From: Exophiala sp. HKRS030
Taxonomy: Eukaryota > Ascomycota > Eurotiomycetes > Chaetothyriales > Herpotrichiellaceae
Direction of reading: 5' to 3'
Assembly: GCA_023897205.1 (NCBI GenBank)
Contig: JAHWDD010000007.1
Location: 2,232,001-2,296,000 of the forward strand
Length of the DNA stretch: 64,000 bases
The translations under genes were made by a program, and so were the position numbers. This document shows positions 1 through 11,403 of the stretch, in pieces (position 1 is the stretch's first letter; each line of letters starts with the position of its first letter). The notes beneath the pieces were generated by a model. The model did not search any database. It worked only from the letters and a program-made list of their open reading frames with translations, and was not told the DNA's origin.

Positions 1-924
1 TGGAAATGGTAATTTATGCTGGAACCCGCCGGTAGCGAGCTGAACAAGAACCAGAGGCTAGGTACTTCGTACAGAGAAGTCAAACCTGGGGTGAATACGG
101 GGCACGGTGCCACGGTGCTACAGGTGCATAACATTTATTGTTGACAACCTGACATCCACCGCCTCCGGCCGCCTACGGTAACAAATCAGGTAAGTTGGAA
201 GTGGCAACCGCTCAAAGCTGGAAAGGATCGCTGTCGACGAAAGGACCAGACAGAAGAGCCAAGCTACTCCAAACTCCACCCAACCCCCTCTTTACTTTTC
301 GACTCCGTACAGAGTACTCCACGTTTTGACACCAATCACGACTCGGCAAATCGATAATGGCCTAGACTGATGCATCCCCCAGGTGACCCCTTTGCCCAAT
401 ACGCTTTGAGCAGTACAAGCCGAGCTTTGTTGTCTCCTGTTCTGATTCATGTGGCTATGGTGGCCACTTTATGAATCTTTGCAGTCAACGAGAAGTCGCC
501 AAAACGACGCCTAGCACATTTGTAAGCAACATCTCTACCCCTTCGAAGATAGCGCGTGCTTTTGTCGACCCTCCGACATTTCCTAGGATCTCATCTCATT
601 TGTTGGCCGAAACAGTCTCCAGGGCATAGCCAAGATAATCCGGCCGGACCAAATTTCTTCCGGGTTTACCAACGACAAGCCAACATCAGGAGTTCTCAGG
701 AGTGATAGTTCAAGACAACTGTCTTCAAGAGCTCAACGCCAACCAGTCTTGTGGATCTAGGCAGAAACGTTGGGGATCCCAAGACTTTCATTGCTCATCA
801 GCGGACGGACGAAACTGTCGAAGTGAGTTTGACATAAAGCCGGGCATCGCGCTGCCGTGCTTGCCTGAGATCAATGCTCATCGCTGACCCTATCCAGCGG
901 TGGTCTGATACTCTTTGTGACAAC
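1..924. other. No gene recognised
   Basis: No open frame here resembles a known family, and no tRNA-like fold was noticed. The last part is probably promoter and 5' UTR of the GFA-domain gene that starts at 925. Confidence 0.5.
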
Positions 925-1786
925 ATGTCCAACGCAGGCAGTCCAGTCACTTCTACAAAACCAAAGTCACAAGTGTATGATGGATCTTGTCATTGTGGAG
1001 CTGTTCAGTATGGCCTCGCCTGTGCTTTCCTGTTTGTCGCTCTGTCCACTGATTTCGGATAGATTCAAGGTCAAGATCTCACCTCCCGTTGAGGATGGAC
1101 CAGTTACAAGCTGCAACTGTATGTCCCAATTGAACTTCATCGACTTGCTTCTATGAGATGCGGTGTCTATTATATCTCTCTACCACATCGAAGCTGACCG
1201 TCGAATCACTTAGGTTCCATCTGCCACATCAATGGTTACCTCATGGTTTATCCCTTAGAGTCCAATATCACGTGGTTGAAAGGCCAGGACTCTCTCACTG
1301 AATACGTGTTTGGTCCACAGAGGGTGCGCCACTCGTTCTGTCCCGTTTGCGGAACCAGTGTAGGCGGGAAGAGTAATGACCCAAACTTCTTCCCTGACAA
1401 TCGGGCTGTCAATGTGAGTAGAATTTCTCGTGTGTGATTTGATCAGTCGTGGGCACCCTTGTGAATCTTGAGGACTTCGGCATACCAATTGTGTCCACAA
1501 TAACTCACAAGAAAGTCTAGGCAGCAGTATCAGGTCGCCGTGCTGTTGCTTCCTACTGCGGGCTTTTGTCGGTTCCCTGACTTACCAGACGATATCGCTG
1601 TGTATCTTGATATCGAATTCCAGCTCATTCGGCTGCAAACACCCTTCACTGCCATCTCTACACTTTCTCCGACTTTCGAGCAATCGGTCATATGGACTAA
1701 TATACCTTGCATCTTAGGCTCGCATTCTGAAAGGCGTCGACATTGACAATCTCAAATTGAGGAAAGTCAACGGCCGTGCTCATTGA
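925..1786 (+). CDS. GFA/CENP-V domain protein (glutathione-dependent formaldehyde-activating family)
   Basis: Four exons give about 135 aa: 925-1007, 1063-1118, 1214-1413 and 1718-1786; the exon sum is divisible by three. The translation shows the GFA zinc-binding pattern: GSCHCGAVQF near residue 20, then CNCSICHING across the second intron, and FCPVCGTSVGG in exon 3. Cysteines at these places bind the structural and catalytic zinc ions in the family. The protein ends with AVNARILKGVDIDNLK, the usual short tail of fungal members. The family is named for bacterial glutathione-formaldehyde adduct formation, but most fungal paralogues have no proven substrate. Intron 3 is long (304 nt) for this genome, so a missed micro-exon is possible. 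The start was chosen because it lies shortly before the conserved core; an upstream in-frame ATG at 874 also exists. Confidence 0.85.
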
Positions 1787-2342
1787 CGATCTCCAAACCA
1801 GTCATGATGCAGAATCTATCTTCTGAACCATTTATATTCGCACAATGACAAGTCTCTCCTCCCATACCACATGTCCACGTTCCTATGTCTATTCATTTAA
1901 CACTCAACAACCTGTGTTATGGCAAGTTTATATAACTAGAACACCAAATTCTTCTCTACTCTAGGTACAGACTTTGCAGCAAAGTGATAAGAGCGTGTAT
2001 CGAACGTGAAGGACACGGAGGTGGAGGTGTGTATCAAATATTTTTCTAGGTCTAGAGTTCGCACAAGGTCAAAAGAGTAAGCCGTGAAATAGGACTAAGC
2101 ACAAGTACGTATACTCAGTATATATTACGAACTTAGCACAGTCATTCGTCCACACCTATTTTTACGCTATCTTTGACTCTGTACGCTGGTCCTCGTCCTG
2201 ACCTTCGTGTCCCATAGACTCTCGCCTAGGATCTCAAGCAAGCCCGGCAGATGTCACACGAGGCATTCTAAGTCAACGATTCTTGTTGACCTATCCAGAT
2301 CTATTCCACGTTCTCCATCTCTCCAGTGAAGTTCGTGTCTAC
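1787..2342. other. Intergenic, no gene recognised
   Basis: AT-rich sequence with no supported coding frame. It probably contains the 3' UTR of the GFA-domain gene. Confidence 0.45.
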
Positions 2343-2426
2343 CTACCTGCCTACCTGCCTACCTGCCTACCTGCCTACCTGCCTACCTGCCTACCTGCCT
2401 ACCTGCCTACCTGCCTACCTGCCTAC
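2343..2426. repeat. 8-bp tandem repeat (CTACCTGC)n
   Basis: The unit CTACCTGC is repeated perfectly ten times (2343-2422), followed by a four-base partial unit. It is preceded by TAC and followed by a diverging C-rich stretch. It lies outside any supported gene. It would read as alternating Tyr-Leu-Pro-Thr/Cys-Leu-Pro-Ala, which I treat as fortuitous. Confidence 0.95.
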
Positions 2427-3824
2427 CCCTCCCTATCTACCTGGTTTCTCCGACCCGCACGTCCGTACCGCCCATGGCACGCCCTCAATCCATTTGAAAG
2501 GGTACCATGCCTAGAGGCTCTTTAGCTTCACGAGTGGATGCAGAGACACAGAGAGACAGAGAACGGTATGGGAGCGAAGAGGACGGCGGGGTTGGTGGCG
2601 GCGGCGGCAGCTGCGGCAGCGGTGGTGGTTGTTTTGCTGGAGAGGTAAACACTTAAGGTATGAGAACGTTGAGTGACATGTGTCTACAGTAGATGGGATC
2701 GTCGACAGTCGAGGTTTAGGGGTGTTGAACTCCGTGTCTTTTTTTCTTTGAGCTTCGTGTCTATATATCTATTATATGTACCCCGAACTACACTTTGTCC
2801 TTTACCATCTTCGTTCATGAAAGGGAGCGAGGCCGCTTTACTCGGGCACGTGACGGAGCATCAAAGAGCGTCGTGGGAGCTAGGGCAGAGGAGATGGAGC
2901 GCTGCCTGACGCCCAATGGGAGAAGCCAATTCGGGCTCCCTATTCTCGGCTCGGGGACTTACGGAGTTGCTCACTACGGTCCGCGTAGGCTCGGAAGCTT
3001 AGCTTAAATCATCTATGTAAAACAATTCGTCGAGCCCATTATTATCTCACTCGCTCTTTTTAATTTTTAAGAAACAGACAAGAAAGTGTCCCAGATTCAG
3101 TGTGGGCGACCGTATTTGCACCTGGAGATTTCAGCAGTGCAAACGATTCTCTTCAAAGGTGGGCATATCACTCAGCATTTCAAAAATTTCCGTAGCAGTT
3201 CTCTCCTACCACTTTCATAAATCGTAGTTATTTGACCTATAATTATAGGTTTCTCAAGCCCTGATTGTACAATCCTAAGCTGCGCGGCTTTTGGCTTGCG
3301 AGTCATCTAGGAAAACGAAAAGAGCCAGATTAGGCTCCCACTCAATACCCCAGTTTTTAGTTTGAATATCTAACCTCCAACAAAAAGGAGTGCCACGTGA
3401 TCGTCAGCACCTGTGTTGCTACATAACTTGACCGTGTAGATGGTTGAATGAGCGATGACAGTAGTGGCTTCTGGGATAGGCTGTATCTAAGAGCGTAATC
3501 ACGCGTTTCGGCAGTGAAATGACTACCTTCTCCTGGCTGAATCCAACTTATCGTTGTATGCACAATAGCCAGAAAGCACCGTGCAGATGTCCATGTTTGT
3601 TTCAAGATCTGGGCATTGGACATTCATCCTGACTAGGATTCAGCAATTTTCATCCATGGCACAGGGGGCTGTGCGAAGCTATCATTTCGACTCGGCGAGC
3701 CAAGAGGTGTGCTCGCAATAGGACAGTGGAAATTGACGCCCGATAACTCAGCCTCCTTCACCGCTGTGTTCCCAGCCTCGTTTTGTTATGAAATATTCCA
3801 GCTACAAACCTCCTTTCCCCAACA
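2427..3824. other. Gene-free region before the HET gene
   Basis: No convincing coding frame on either strand. There is a G-rich GGY-repeat stretch around 2585-2635. The last few hundred bases are presumably the promoter of the HET-domain gene. Confidence 0.5.
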
Positions 3825-3962
3825 TTGCTGTTAAGTGCACTGCAAGGTTACTTGGCCAATCTGCTACGTGGTGGCTATGCCTCAGAAACCAAAAGTCATA
3901 GTTTGAACCCTCCAGTAGTTGGGAGTCCTGACAAGAGAAGAAGAGTGCTCTTCTGCCCGCAA

Positions 3963-6252
3963 ATGGATGACTCTCCTCAGAGTCGCTCCATGTCTGCACC
4001 GGCCAAGTCTAACAATATGAGACAAAGAATTGAAGCTGAAACTTATTTCAGCAAAGTTTTCCAGCTCGCATTATTCGAAAATATTTCGAATGACCTAAAG
4101 AGTTGGAGATTTCCCGAAGATGAATCGCGATTACTTGCCGTGCTACGGTTGACATCAGAGGTGAATTGTCTTGCTCTCGACTTCCGAGAACATTTCAGAA
4201 AGAGGGATTATAATCCCGATCTTAACGGAAGAAAAGAGGAAGCTATCGCAGGCGCAGCATTGAAGAATGTACACGCTTGCCTTCTACAGGTGCAATTTAA
4301 CCTTTCCAGTAGGACTATGAATTCTAATTATTTCTGGTGCATTCACTAACTATGTACTACACAGCGAGGTTGCCGAAGGTTGAACAAGCTAAATCGAGAA
4401 GCTTGCCACCTTACGTCTATGACCAATTGCACCCCAACGGTGAGATGAGGGTCCTTTCTCTGTTGCCTGGTACATATAAAGACGAACTCCGGTGCACAAT
4501 CTCACGAACAGTCCTAGGGACCAACCTTAACAAGTACTGTGCGCTTTCCTTTGCCTGGGGGAAGGAGAAAGGGATCATCTAATTATTTGTGATGATGTTG
4601 GACACGTATCTATTACAAAAAACCTTTGGGATGCTTTGAGACATGTTCGCCACTCTGAAGAAGGACAATTTCTTTGGGTGGACCAGATATGTATTGACCA
4701 AGCTAATGAGTTAGAGAAAGTATCTCAGATTATGATGATGGGACAGATTTTCAGTTGTGCGGAACAAGTTCTTATCTGGCTTGGAGAGGAGCAAGAACAA
4801 ACATGTCTGGCATACGAACTCCTCAAGGATATTGCTTGCGACTTACTTAGAGTACATCGCGAGGTAGGCCTGCCCAAGGATCAAGAAGAAAAACGTTGGC
4901 GAGTTCTCCACCGCGGCTTTACTGCACCAGACCATCCAGAATGGGTTGCACTCCGTCGTCTGCTGGATTCGTCATGGTTTTCGCGATTATGGATCGTCCA
5001 AGAGACTATGTTAGCTCGCAGAGCGACCATTCAATGCGGACCATATACTATGGATTGGGAGAAATTTCGACTCTTAATGAACTCTGTGATTCATCGCTTA
5101 GACGCAGGCAAACTTCTCGCAGGCCAGAGATGTCATTCATGGGATTCAAAAGAGAACAGCACTTTTCCAGCCCTTTCGTTCGGACATCATCTTGACGACC
5201 GCAATTTGCTGACGCTAGTGAGCTTGTGTCAGGAATCCCAGTCAACAGAGCCAAATGACAAAATCTATGGGCTATTAGGTCTTGCAGACGACGTCGATAT
5301 AAACCAATTCCCTAAAGTTTATGGCCTTCACTTTCGTCAAGCCTATGCATCAATAACTCGGTGGTTTATTCAACGCTATGGAGACCTCCAAGTACTTGGC
5401 ATGAAAGCCTTCAGAAGAAGGGAGAACTTTTCTGGATGCACGGAGCTTCCATCGTGGGTGCCTGATTATCGTTCCAGCCATTTGGAGTTTTTCGACCAAC
5501 ACGATATTCCGAAGCATGGTCTTGCAAGATTATACAATGCAAGCGGCAATTCCACCGTCCAAATCCTCAACGAAGATAGTCTTCGGCTTACCTTGCACGG
5601 TCTACCAGTCGGAAGTATCGCAGAATTGTCAAAATCAGCGGGAAAGTCTCACAACATCAACGATCCTGACAAGAAGGTGATCTCAGCTGGAGGAGCATGG
5701 TCTCAGTCCGCTCGGAGGTGGACACGCGGCAACAAATACATGCCAACGATGGAACCAACCCAGCTCGCCTACTATCGGATTTGCATAGGTGACAACTTCC
5801 CATCTGAGAGTGTTGTCGAACGTCGTGAGAGACTACAAGGACCAGACTTCTCCGTGACTTCTGCAGCGCACCGTCCTCGCCACATACGAATCGCCCAAAA
5901 ATTTCCCAGAGACAACAGGGAAAGAATGTGGATAACATTGCGCACGGCATGCCAGAAGCTTCTCGTCACTGAAACTGGCTATATAGGCATGGCTAGCGAA
6001 GACTGCGTGATTGGTGATCAAATTTGGGTCCTAATGGGTTACGAGCACCCTGTAGTCTTGCGGAAACTCGGGACGGACACATACGAGTTCAAGGGCCAAT
6101 GCTACATCCACGGCATCATGGACGGAGAGTTCCTCCTGAATCTTCGACGGCAAGTTGACCCGGACGCGGCGAAAGCTACAGATCAAACCTGGCTAGACAA
6201 TCTTGGTGAAGCTCCATGGCCTTTTCAGACACAATGCGTTACATTAGTATGA
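3963..6252 (+). CDS. HET-domain (heterokaryon incompatibility) protein, frame interrupted once
   Basis: A large HET protein of about 733 aa in two exons (3963-4289 and 4379-6252). The intron has a CTAAC branch-like site near 4354. Exon 2 carries the HET signature: CALSFAWG, then NLWDALRHVR, FLWVDQICIDQ, VLIWLG and SSWFSRLWIVQE. The N-terminal ~125 residues before it are unassigned. The frame breaks in the G run at 4557-4561: downstream coding resumes in the frame reached by adding one G, giving AWGEGERDHLIICDD. Without that base the protein ends at a TAA (4580-4582) just after the first HET motif. HET proteins trigger cell death or incompatibility after fusion of unlike hyphae; the partner here is unknown. 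An in-frame ATG at 3825 would add 46 residues. Either this is a pseudogene or the assembly lacks one base. Confidence 0.85.
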
Positions 6253-7091
6253 AATACTACAATCGTTACTATGCCTTGAGTACAATGGTGAGAAGATATC
6301 AGAAATTGGAGAAAAGAAAGGTGGAAGAGAAGGACAAGAGTGCAGAAGGATAAAGGGAGATTCAAAGCTGATATGGAAGTGCGATGAAGGCAAGTGAGAA
6401 ACAGGTGAAACATAGGACAATTGATAGAAGGCTAGCGTCTTGAAAAAAGACTATCAAGGATCGTGCCTAAAATCTGTTCTTGACTTTCCACTCCTCTTGT
6501 CGTATCGTAGCTAAATTTGGGCTAGCCTGAGCATTGGTTCCAGTTGGCAATGTTAACGGATCCAAGGCTTTGTCTTTGCGCAAATGATCCCGGGAAAAGG
6601 CCCATCATAGGTCTCGGCGCAGTGTGAATAGTAATAAAAATAAACCTGCCCTGAGGACTTCGCAAAGATGGCTGAGAGCCTTGCCGTGGCCGGATAATTA
6701 GATAAATCCAAGGAGGATCTTTACTCTCCCCCTAACGACTATTTAGTCGATCCGCTCCCTCGTCCGCAGTACCATACTCTTCCACTCCCTCTGCTCCCTC
6801 GCGGCTCTAGCCTCTCCTGCGGTGTTGGCTCGCTTGCTAGGGAGGGAGGCTCCCGTTTAGGCTCCAGTGCTATAAGCGCTATTGGATTCCAACTGGTTGA
6901 ACTACCTCGCTTCCTCGTTTTGCAGCTGAAGACGAACGAAGTGGGAGGGACGCCGGCCTCGCCTTGCCGTAACAGGAAAGAGAGGTCTCCCGAGCCTCGC
7001 AGCAACAATCCTGTCCTTGGGTCTGTAATTTCTGTGCCGAACTTCATTCGCGGCCGTCGGTCTGCGGTCGTCCGATCGAGCAGATAACATA
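6253..7091. other. Intergenic / 5' UTR of the cupin gene
   Basis: No supported gene. The stretch 6720-7090 is C/T-rich and G-rich in blocks and is probably promoter and leader of the downstream cupin. A 126-codon minus-strand open frame (6739-7119) overlaps it but resembles nothing I know and is biased in composition, so I do not call it. Confidence 0.45.
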
Positions 7092-7742
7092 ATGCCTCCC
7101 TCGACTCTGTCTGCCTCATCGCCTCTATCGCGGGCAGACTTTCTTATTCAACTTCTAGGACTTAGCTATCTACCCCACGAGTCCGGGTATATTGGCATCC
7201 TAGATCGTTCATGCCACAACGTTACTGTCACACACCAAGTGGAGAGGCCACACGCTCATAGTGTGCCTGTCTTTCCACAGCAAACCTCGAGAGCGCTCGC
7301 CGCCCAATCTCACAATTACTACATGCTCACATCCAAGCATTCGGTGAACTACCTGCACTTTTTGGAGCCGGACGACACACACATCCTCGTAGAGGGCGGG
7401 CCGGTAGAGTACTATACCTTCACGCCACCTGGCCATCCTTCTCTTGCTGGCGGAGACCAGGCTCACCGCCCAATCGCCAAGAAAACAATCGTTGGACACG
7501 ACTACCTCGCCGGTGAGACACCAATTATCTCAGTGCCTGGTGGGTGCTGGAAAGCGTTGAGGTTATGCGAGGGTGTTGAATTCGCCTTGACCGCGAATGT
7601 GCTTACACCCGAGTTCACGGAAGACCGCGTACGCATAGGAGCAGGACCGGAATTTGTCGCCACGTTCAAGGGCCAAGCCGAGTGGGCCACTGAAGACTTT
7701 CTGCGGTCTCTGATTGCCAACGAGACCCTGGGGGCGGAATAA
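7092..7742 (+). CDS. DUF985-type cupin (RmlC-like jelly roll)
   Basis: Intronless, 216 aa. The order of motifs matches the DUF985/Cupin_5 family: LLGLSYLPHESGYIG near residue 25 (family: LxxxPHPEGGYF), NYYMLTSKHSVNYLHFL around 77-93, where a cupin strand with histidines is expected, then the late motif PIISVPGGCWKALRL (family: PxGxWQAARL) near 147. It ends TPEFTEDRVRIG. The metal-site histidines are only partly conserved and the central segment HILVEGGPVEYYTF is typical. The biochemical role of the family in fungi is unknown; some bacterial members are predicted sugar-epimerase-like cupins. The start ATG is the first in frame after the pyrimidine-rich leader. Confidence 0.85.
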   Translation: MPPSTLSASSPLSRADFLIQLLGLSYLPHESGYIGILDRSCHNVTVTHQVERPHAHSVPVFPQQTSRALAAQSHNYYMLTSKHSVNYLHFLEPDDTHILVEGGPVEYYTFTPPGHPSLAGGDQAHRPIAKKTIVGHDYLAGETPIISVPGGCWKALRLCEGVEFALTANVLTPEFTEDRVRIGAGPEFVATFKGQAEWATEDFLRSLIANETLGAE

Positions 7743-8659
7743 ATGCTGCGTGAAGTTGATCCCAACCATAATGGTCTCGAAGTTGATAGTTCCGACTTGG
7801 ATTCCATAATGGAACATCAAGGCGCTGGGTAAGCATCGATAGACTTGACGTGGCGAGGTCTCAGCCTCTTTTAAGCATTGATATTCGATTGGACCATCGC
7901 GAATGTTGATATCTCGTTGATGCATCAGTACCATTGGTAGTCCGTTGAAAGGAGCCGAATTAGGCCCCCCCCAGCTTGGCGCATGGAGCAGCCATTTGGA
8001 GCTCTGAGCTCTAAGCTCAATACTAGTTATATTGAACCCAACAAGAATCGTTGCCTCCTATTTAGCTTGTAAGCCATTGTCAACAACAAAGTGGACATTC
8101 TCAAGCTATGGATTAACGTTAGGGTCAAAAACGAGGCGGGGGCTGCGAGTTTGCAAGGCGTGGGCGTGGGATTAGAACTTGTGGAATGTATAGCTCGATG
8201 TCTGTCAAGGGGTTTCTCGCTCAAGGGGCGTCAAGGTCAACAAGTGATGGATGCGCGGGAGGTGCCAGGATTCTACGTAGCGAACCCAGGATTGTGGAAG
8301 AGTGGACGAGCGATCTTTTTCGCATCGTGAAAAGCCTGGAGTTACTCCGTAGGTATTTAAAACACTGCGTCTGTAGGAGAGTGCCCTGGCTCTACCTACC
8401 GCTAAAGCCACTTGGCATGGATAATGACATATAATCGACCTGGCTTGCCTTGATGGAGGGAGGCCATGCCAGGCCGTAATTAGCGCTTTAGTACCTACGT
8501 ACCTAACTAACCGTCATGACCCCGTCGTTGAAGGCTCTGAGCACGCTCAAATAATTTTCATTGCCCTCGGAATTAGCATCCCAACCCGCCAAGTCCGGGC
8601 GGAGAAAAGCAATTTGTTATAAATTTGAAGCCTAAATTTTTCGATTAAAATGGGCCGAA
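7743..8659. other. Intergenic, no gene recognised
   Basis: No open frame with family resemblance. The segment just before 8660 would contain any upstream signals of the tRNA gene. Confidence 0.45.
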
Positions 8660-8842
8660 GCCTCTCTGGCGCAGCTCAAGAGGTCAGCCTCTATCAGTGG
8701 TAACGCGGTAAGTCATGACAGGTCAGAAATCTTTGATTCTCCATCACTCATACAAAATAGTCGCACTTGTACCACTGGAAAAGACATACTTTTCCTGCTG
8801 CTGAAAATGCGAAGATCACAAGTTCAATTCTTGTTGGAGGCA
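8660..8842 (+). tRNA. tRNA-Thr(UGU), apparently interrupted three times
   Basis: Joining 8660-8672, 8696-8707, 8761-8771 and 8807-8842 yields exactly 72 nt that fold as a standard tRNA. The acceptor is GCCTCTC (8660-8666) with TGGAGGC (8835-8841), five Watson-Crick pairs plus one wobble and a mismatch at the last pair. The D-arm is GCGC/AGTGGTA/ACGC. The anticodon stem is TCGCA/TGCGA (8761-8765, 8808-8812) with loop CTTGTAA, so the anticodon is TGT. The variable loop is AGATC, as in yeast tRNA-Thr. The T-arm is ACAAG-TTCAATT-CTTGT (8818-8834) and the discriminator is A. A T6 run follows. The 35-nt gap (8772-8806) is at the canonical 37/38 intron site and contains a perfect 7-bp hairpin. The other two gaps (8673-8695 in the D-loop; 8708-8760 before the anticodon stem) are not at any usual eukaryotic site. 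It may be a decayed gene. Confidence 0.6.
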
Positions 8843-8846
8843 AATC

Positions 8847-8852
8847 TTTTTT
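8847..8852 (+). terminator. Pol III T-run terminator
   Basis: Six consecutive T residues begin five bases after the tRNA discriminator base, the usual place and form of a eukaryotic Pol III terminator. This supports 8660-8842 as a transcribed unit. Confidence 0.6.
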
Positions 8853-8983
8853 GTATTGGGTTCTAGGACTCTTCCTTAATCTATCGACCCAAACTTTAAA
8901 AGGTATGAGAGGGCCAGATACGCAAGTTTTTAAAATCTTTTTTTTATTTTAGATTGAGGCTTCTAATTCGGTGCCCAGATCAG

Positions 8984-9866
8984 CTAGGAAGCCATCTCGA
9001 GTGTTCCGTAGACGTAGATCCAGTATTCCAAGAGCTCGTAGAGAGCAGCAGTGTCCGGAGCGGAAAAGTGAAGCTGTTTCAAGCTCTCACTACCCGGGTT
9101 CATTAGCCGCAACAACTTGCCAAGCTCGTATGATAGGTCGTCCTGAGAGTTCCATCAGATTAATCCTTTCCAATCAAACCTAGTGAGCTTCACACATAAC
9201 AGGTAAACAGCGAGCGAAGTCTTGTATCACTGTCCAACAATTCCGAGTCGGCGGCAGGATTGATTCAACCGGTTCTCCAGCTTGCTCAATCAAGGCCCTC
9301 ATGCATTTCCAGCCAAAAAAAAAATGAAGTCGAGTATTCTACCCCTAGACAGTCAGGCTGTAGACCAGCTTCAATCAATACGTGTACGATTTCCCTTGAG
9401 GTCTTCGCGTTTGGTGGGAGTTTATGTTCTGGCGGGCCTCGAATCCTCCGAACTCCTTGAAAGTTCTTTGGGTCGGAATAGCCCAACTTTCTGAGGCGAG
9501 CCTCGAACTCCGCAGTTGTGACGCCCTCATCGTTAATCACACAAGAGACAATAATGCGTCCTTGGCCTTCCCGGACCGTAACCTGAGTAGGACACAATGG
9601 CAAATTTCTTTTTTGAACGCCGTACCGTCTCAAAAGTCAACGGTAAAGATCTTTTAAGGACAAGATGCCTTGACTTTAGCGTACTCCTTCGCCATTTGCG
9701 ATAGACTTGGGCGCAGTTGGCTGACAACGTTCACGAACGAGGCGTGATCGTGAATCGATGAACCTTTGCCTATTCGCTTCTTGTAGGTACTATCCAGTCT
9801 CCCCCTTCTCGACCCAAAATGGAAAGGGAGTGGTAAGTTTGCAAAGGATCGTGAGATTAGCGACAT
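8984..9866 (-). CDS. Unassigned multi-exon protein (structure partly uncertain)
   Basis: I do not recognise the family. Coding character shows in successive minus-strand pieces joined by splice-like sites. One ends SQMAKEYAK at 9675. The next runs from 9582 (VTVREGQGRIIVSC) to about 9330 (EAGLQPDCLG). The next is about 9314-9201, beginning near MRALIEQAGEPVESI. The last is 9142-8984, from DDLSYELGKLLRL to YGTLEMAS and a stop. The last exon has a clear CTCTCAG acceptor and is an exact 53 codons. Between the second and third pieces the frame changes across a run of ten T residues (9315-9324), so either an intron or a homopolymer length error lies there. The start at 9866 (MSLISRSF) is only a candidate; the upstream frame stays open to 10280. 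It lies tail-to-tail with the tRNA gene. Confidence 0.38.
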
Positions 9867-10500
9867 GACATGAAGACAGTAGTCGCAGGTTGGGGCCACG
9901 GTGAATAATAGAAGCTTCGGGACAAAGATCAACATCGCTGTCTCGAGTGACAAATCAGGCGAATCGATACAGCAGAAATGTTGATCGCCATAAAAAAAAC
10001 CCCCTCCGCAAGTTTGAACACCTTTCACCCAAACATCTGAGAACTTGATCCCGTATACTACCAATAATTTCTGGTTCTCTTCGAGGCGATGTTGCCGACG
10101 ATTTTTGCTTAGGTACGAGACGCTACTTCCACTGAAAAGGGTCGAGTACTGGGATAGAGAAGGAAGTGACGTTCGAGACCCCTGCTCTCCCCTTGAATAG
10201 TGTTGGTGCGTGCGATGTTGGGCTATCGCATGGATTCCAGGTTTGAGGCGCGTTAGTGGCCGGTGCAAGTGGTAAAGCATGTGGATGTGGCATGTGTGGC
10301 CAGGTATGGTTTCAAGTTCCTGCTCCTGGGTCAGTTCTGGCGTGAATGCGGTGCAATGTGATGGGATGAGCAGATGAGTATGATTTGCCCGAGCATGGCA
10401 GATGGTTCCACATGAGATATGATTTCATTGTCTCCTTTCTATGCCTATGTAACGCGACCAAAACGCCACCAACTCCACGCGATCGATGCATTGCTTTGAA

Positions 10501-11403
10501 TCACGATGAAGTCGCGATATACATGATTGTGCCCACGGCTGTAAGGCCAACTCCAGCCCACCAGATCCTGTCTGCGTTGATGGGCTCGAACGGCTTGATG
10601 ATGCTGTCCTTGTTCAGCGGTTCTATGATTTGCTGCGAATCATCTGCACCGTCAACACCACGCTTGTGCTTGCTTCCCGTAGCGGAGGGGCTGCTCGTCG
10701 GGTTCAGCGTCTGTGTGGGGAGCATCTGAGGAGAGGTGTAGAATTTGTAGAGCGGCTGAACGGGGACGCCGTTGAAGCGGAACAGGTTCAGGCGAGGGAC
10801 GTTGTGGAATGGATCGGTGCGGACTTCGTAGCGTTGCATTACTTCGGCTTGGTGATAGCGTACGTAGATGGCTTCATCGTATGAACAGGGTGACGAGGTC
10901 AGTTGTCGCCCGTCAACCGTGATGGGTGTCATGTTGATGGACCCGTCAGCGCCAATGCTGTATGTGCCGTGCTGCCATTGCATTACCGTCGAAGGACATT
11001 GAGGTGTTGTGGCTAAGGAGGGTAATGGGTTAGTTTCGGCGCAATCTCGTGGGTTGTCGCCCGCCAGGGGAGAATTCTAAGGGTCAAGAAACGTACGATT
11101 GGAGACCGCTCTGTAGTAGGCTGACTCAAAATAGCCATCGGCTGTGAAGGAGTAGGAGATGCCAGCGAGTTCGGGCTCGATTAACCTATCTTCGACGGGG
11201 TTGTAGAAATCCTGAAAAAGACCAGAATGTCAGCCATTTCTCATGTATACACTGAACAAGAACATCTCTTGACATACGGGACCCGTAAAGACTTTCTTTG
11301 ATTTTGTTGTCCACGTCCCAACCAAGTTTGCATCGAATTGTGCCTGAGCGATGGTTGCGAAGCCCAGGGACAAGGCGAGGAAGTTGTGTATTAAGGGAAT
11401 CAT
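10501..11403 (-). CDS. ROT1: ROT1, ER chaperone for cell-wall glucan synthesis
   Basis: Three exons (11278-11403, 11097-11211, 10501-11012) give 250 aa. A signal peptide (residues 1-22, ending IAQAQ) precedes the start of the Rot1 fold: [30 protein letters not shown]. Then come [32 protein letters not shown], and [23 protein letters not shown], all typical of the family. A C-terminal hydrophobic segment ([18 protein letters not shown]) anchors the protein in the ER membrane. In yeast, Rot1 is an essential chaperone needed for beta-1,6-glucan assembly and protein folding in the ER lumen. Length matches fungal orthologues. An ATG 18 codons upstream would mask the signal peptide, so 11403 was chosen. 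Confidence 0.93.

Noticed and set aside
6739..7119. 126-codon minus-strand open frame before the cupin gene
   Set aside because: Composition is driven by the C/T-rich leader on the other strand, with no motifs and no family resemblance.
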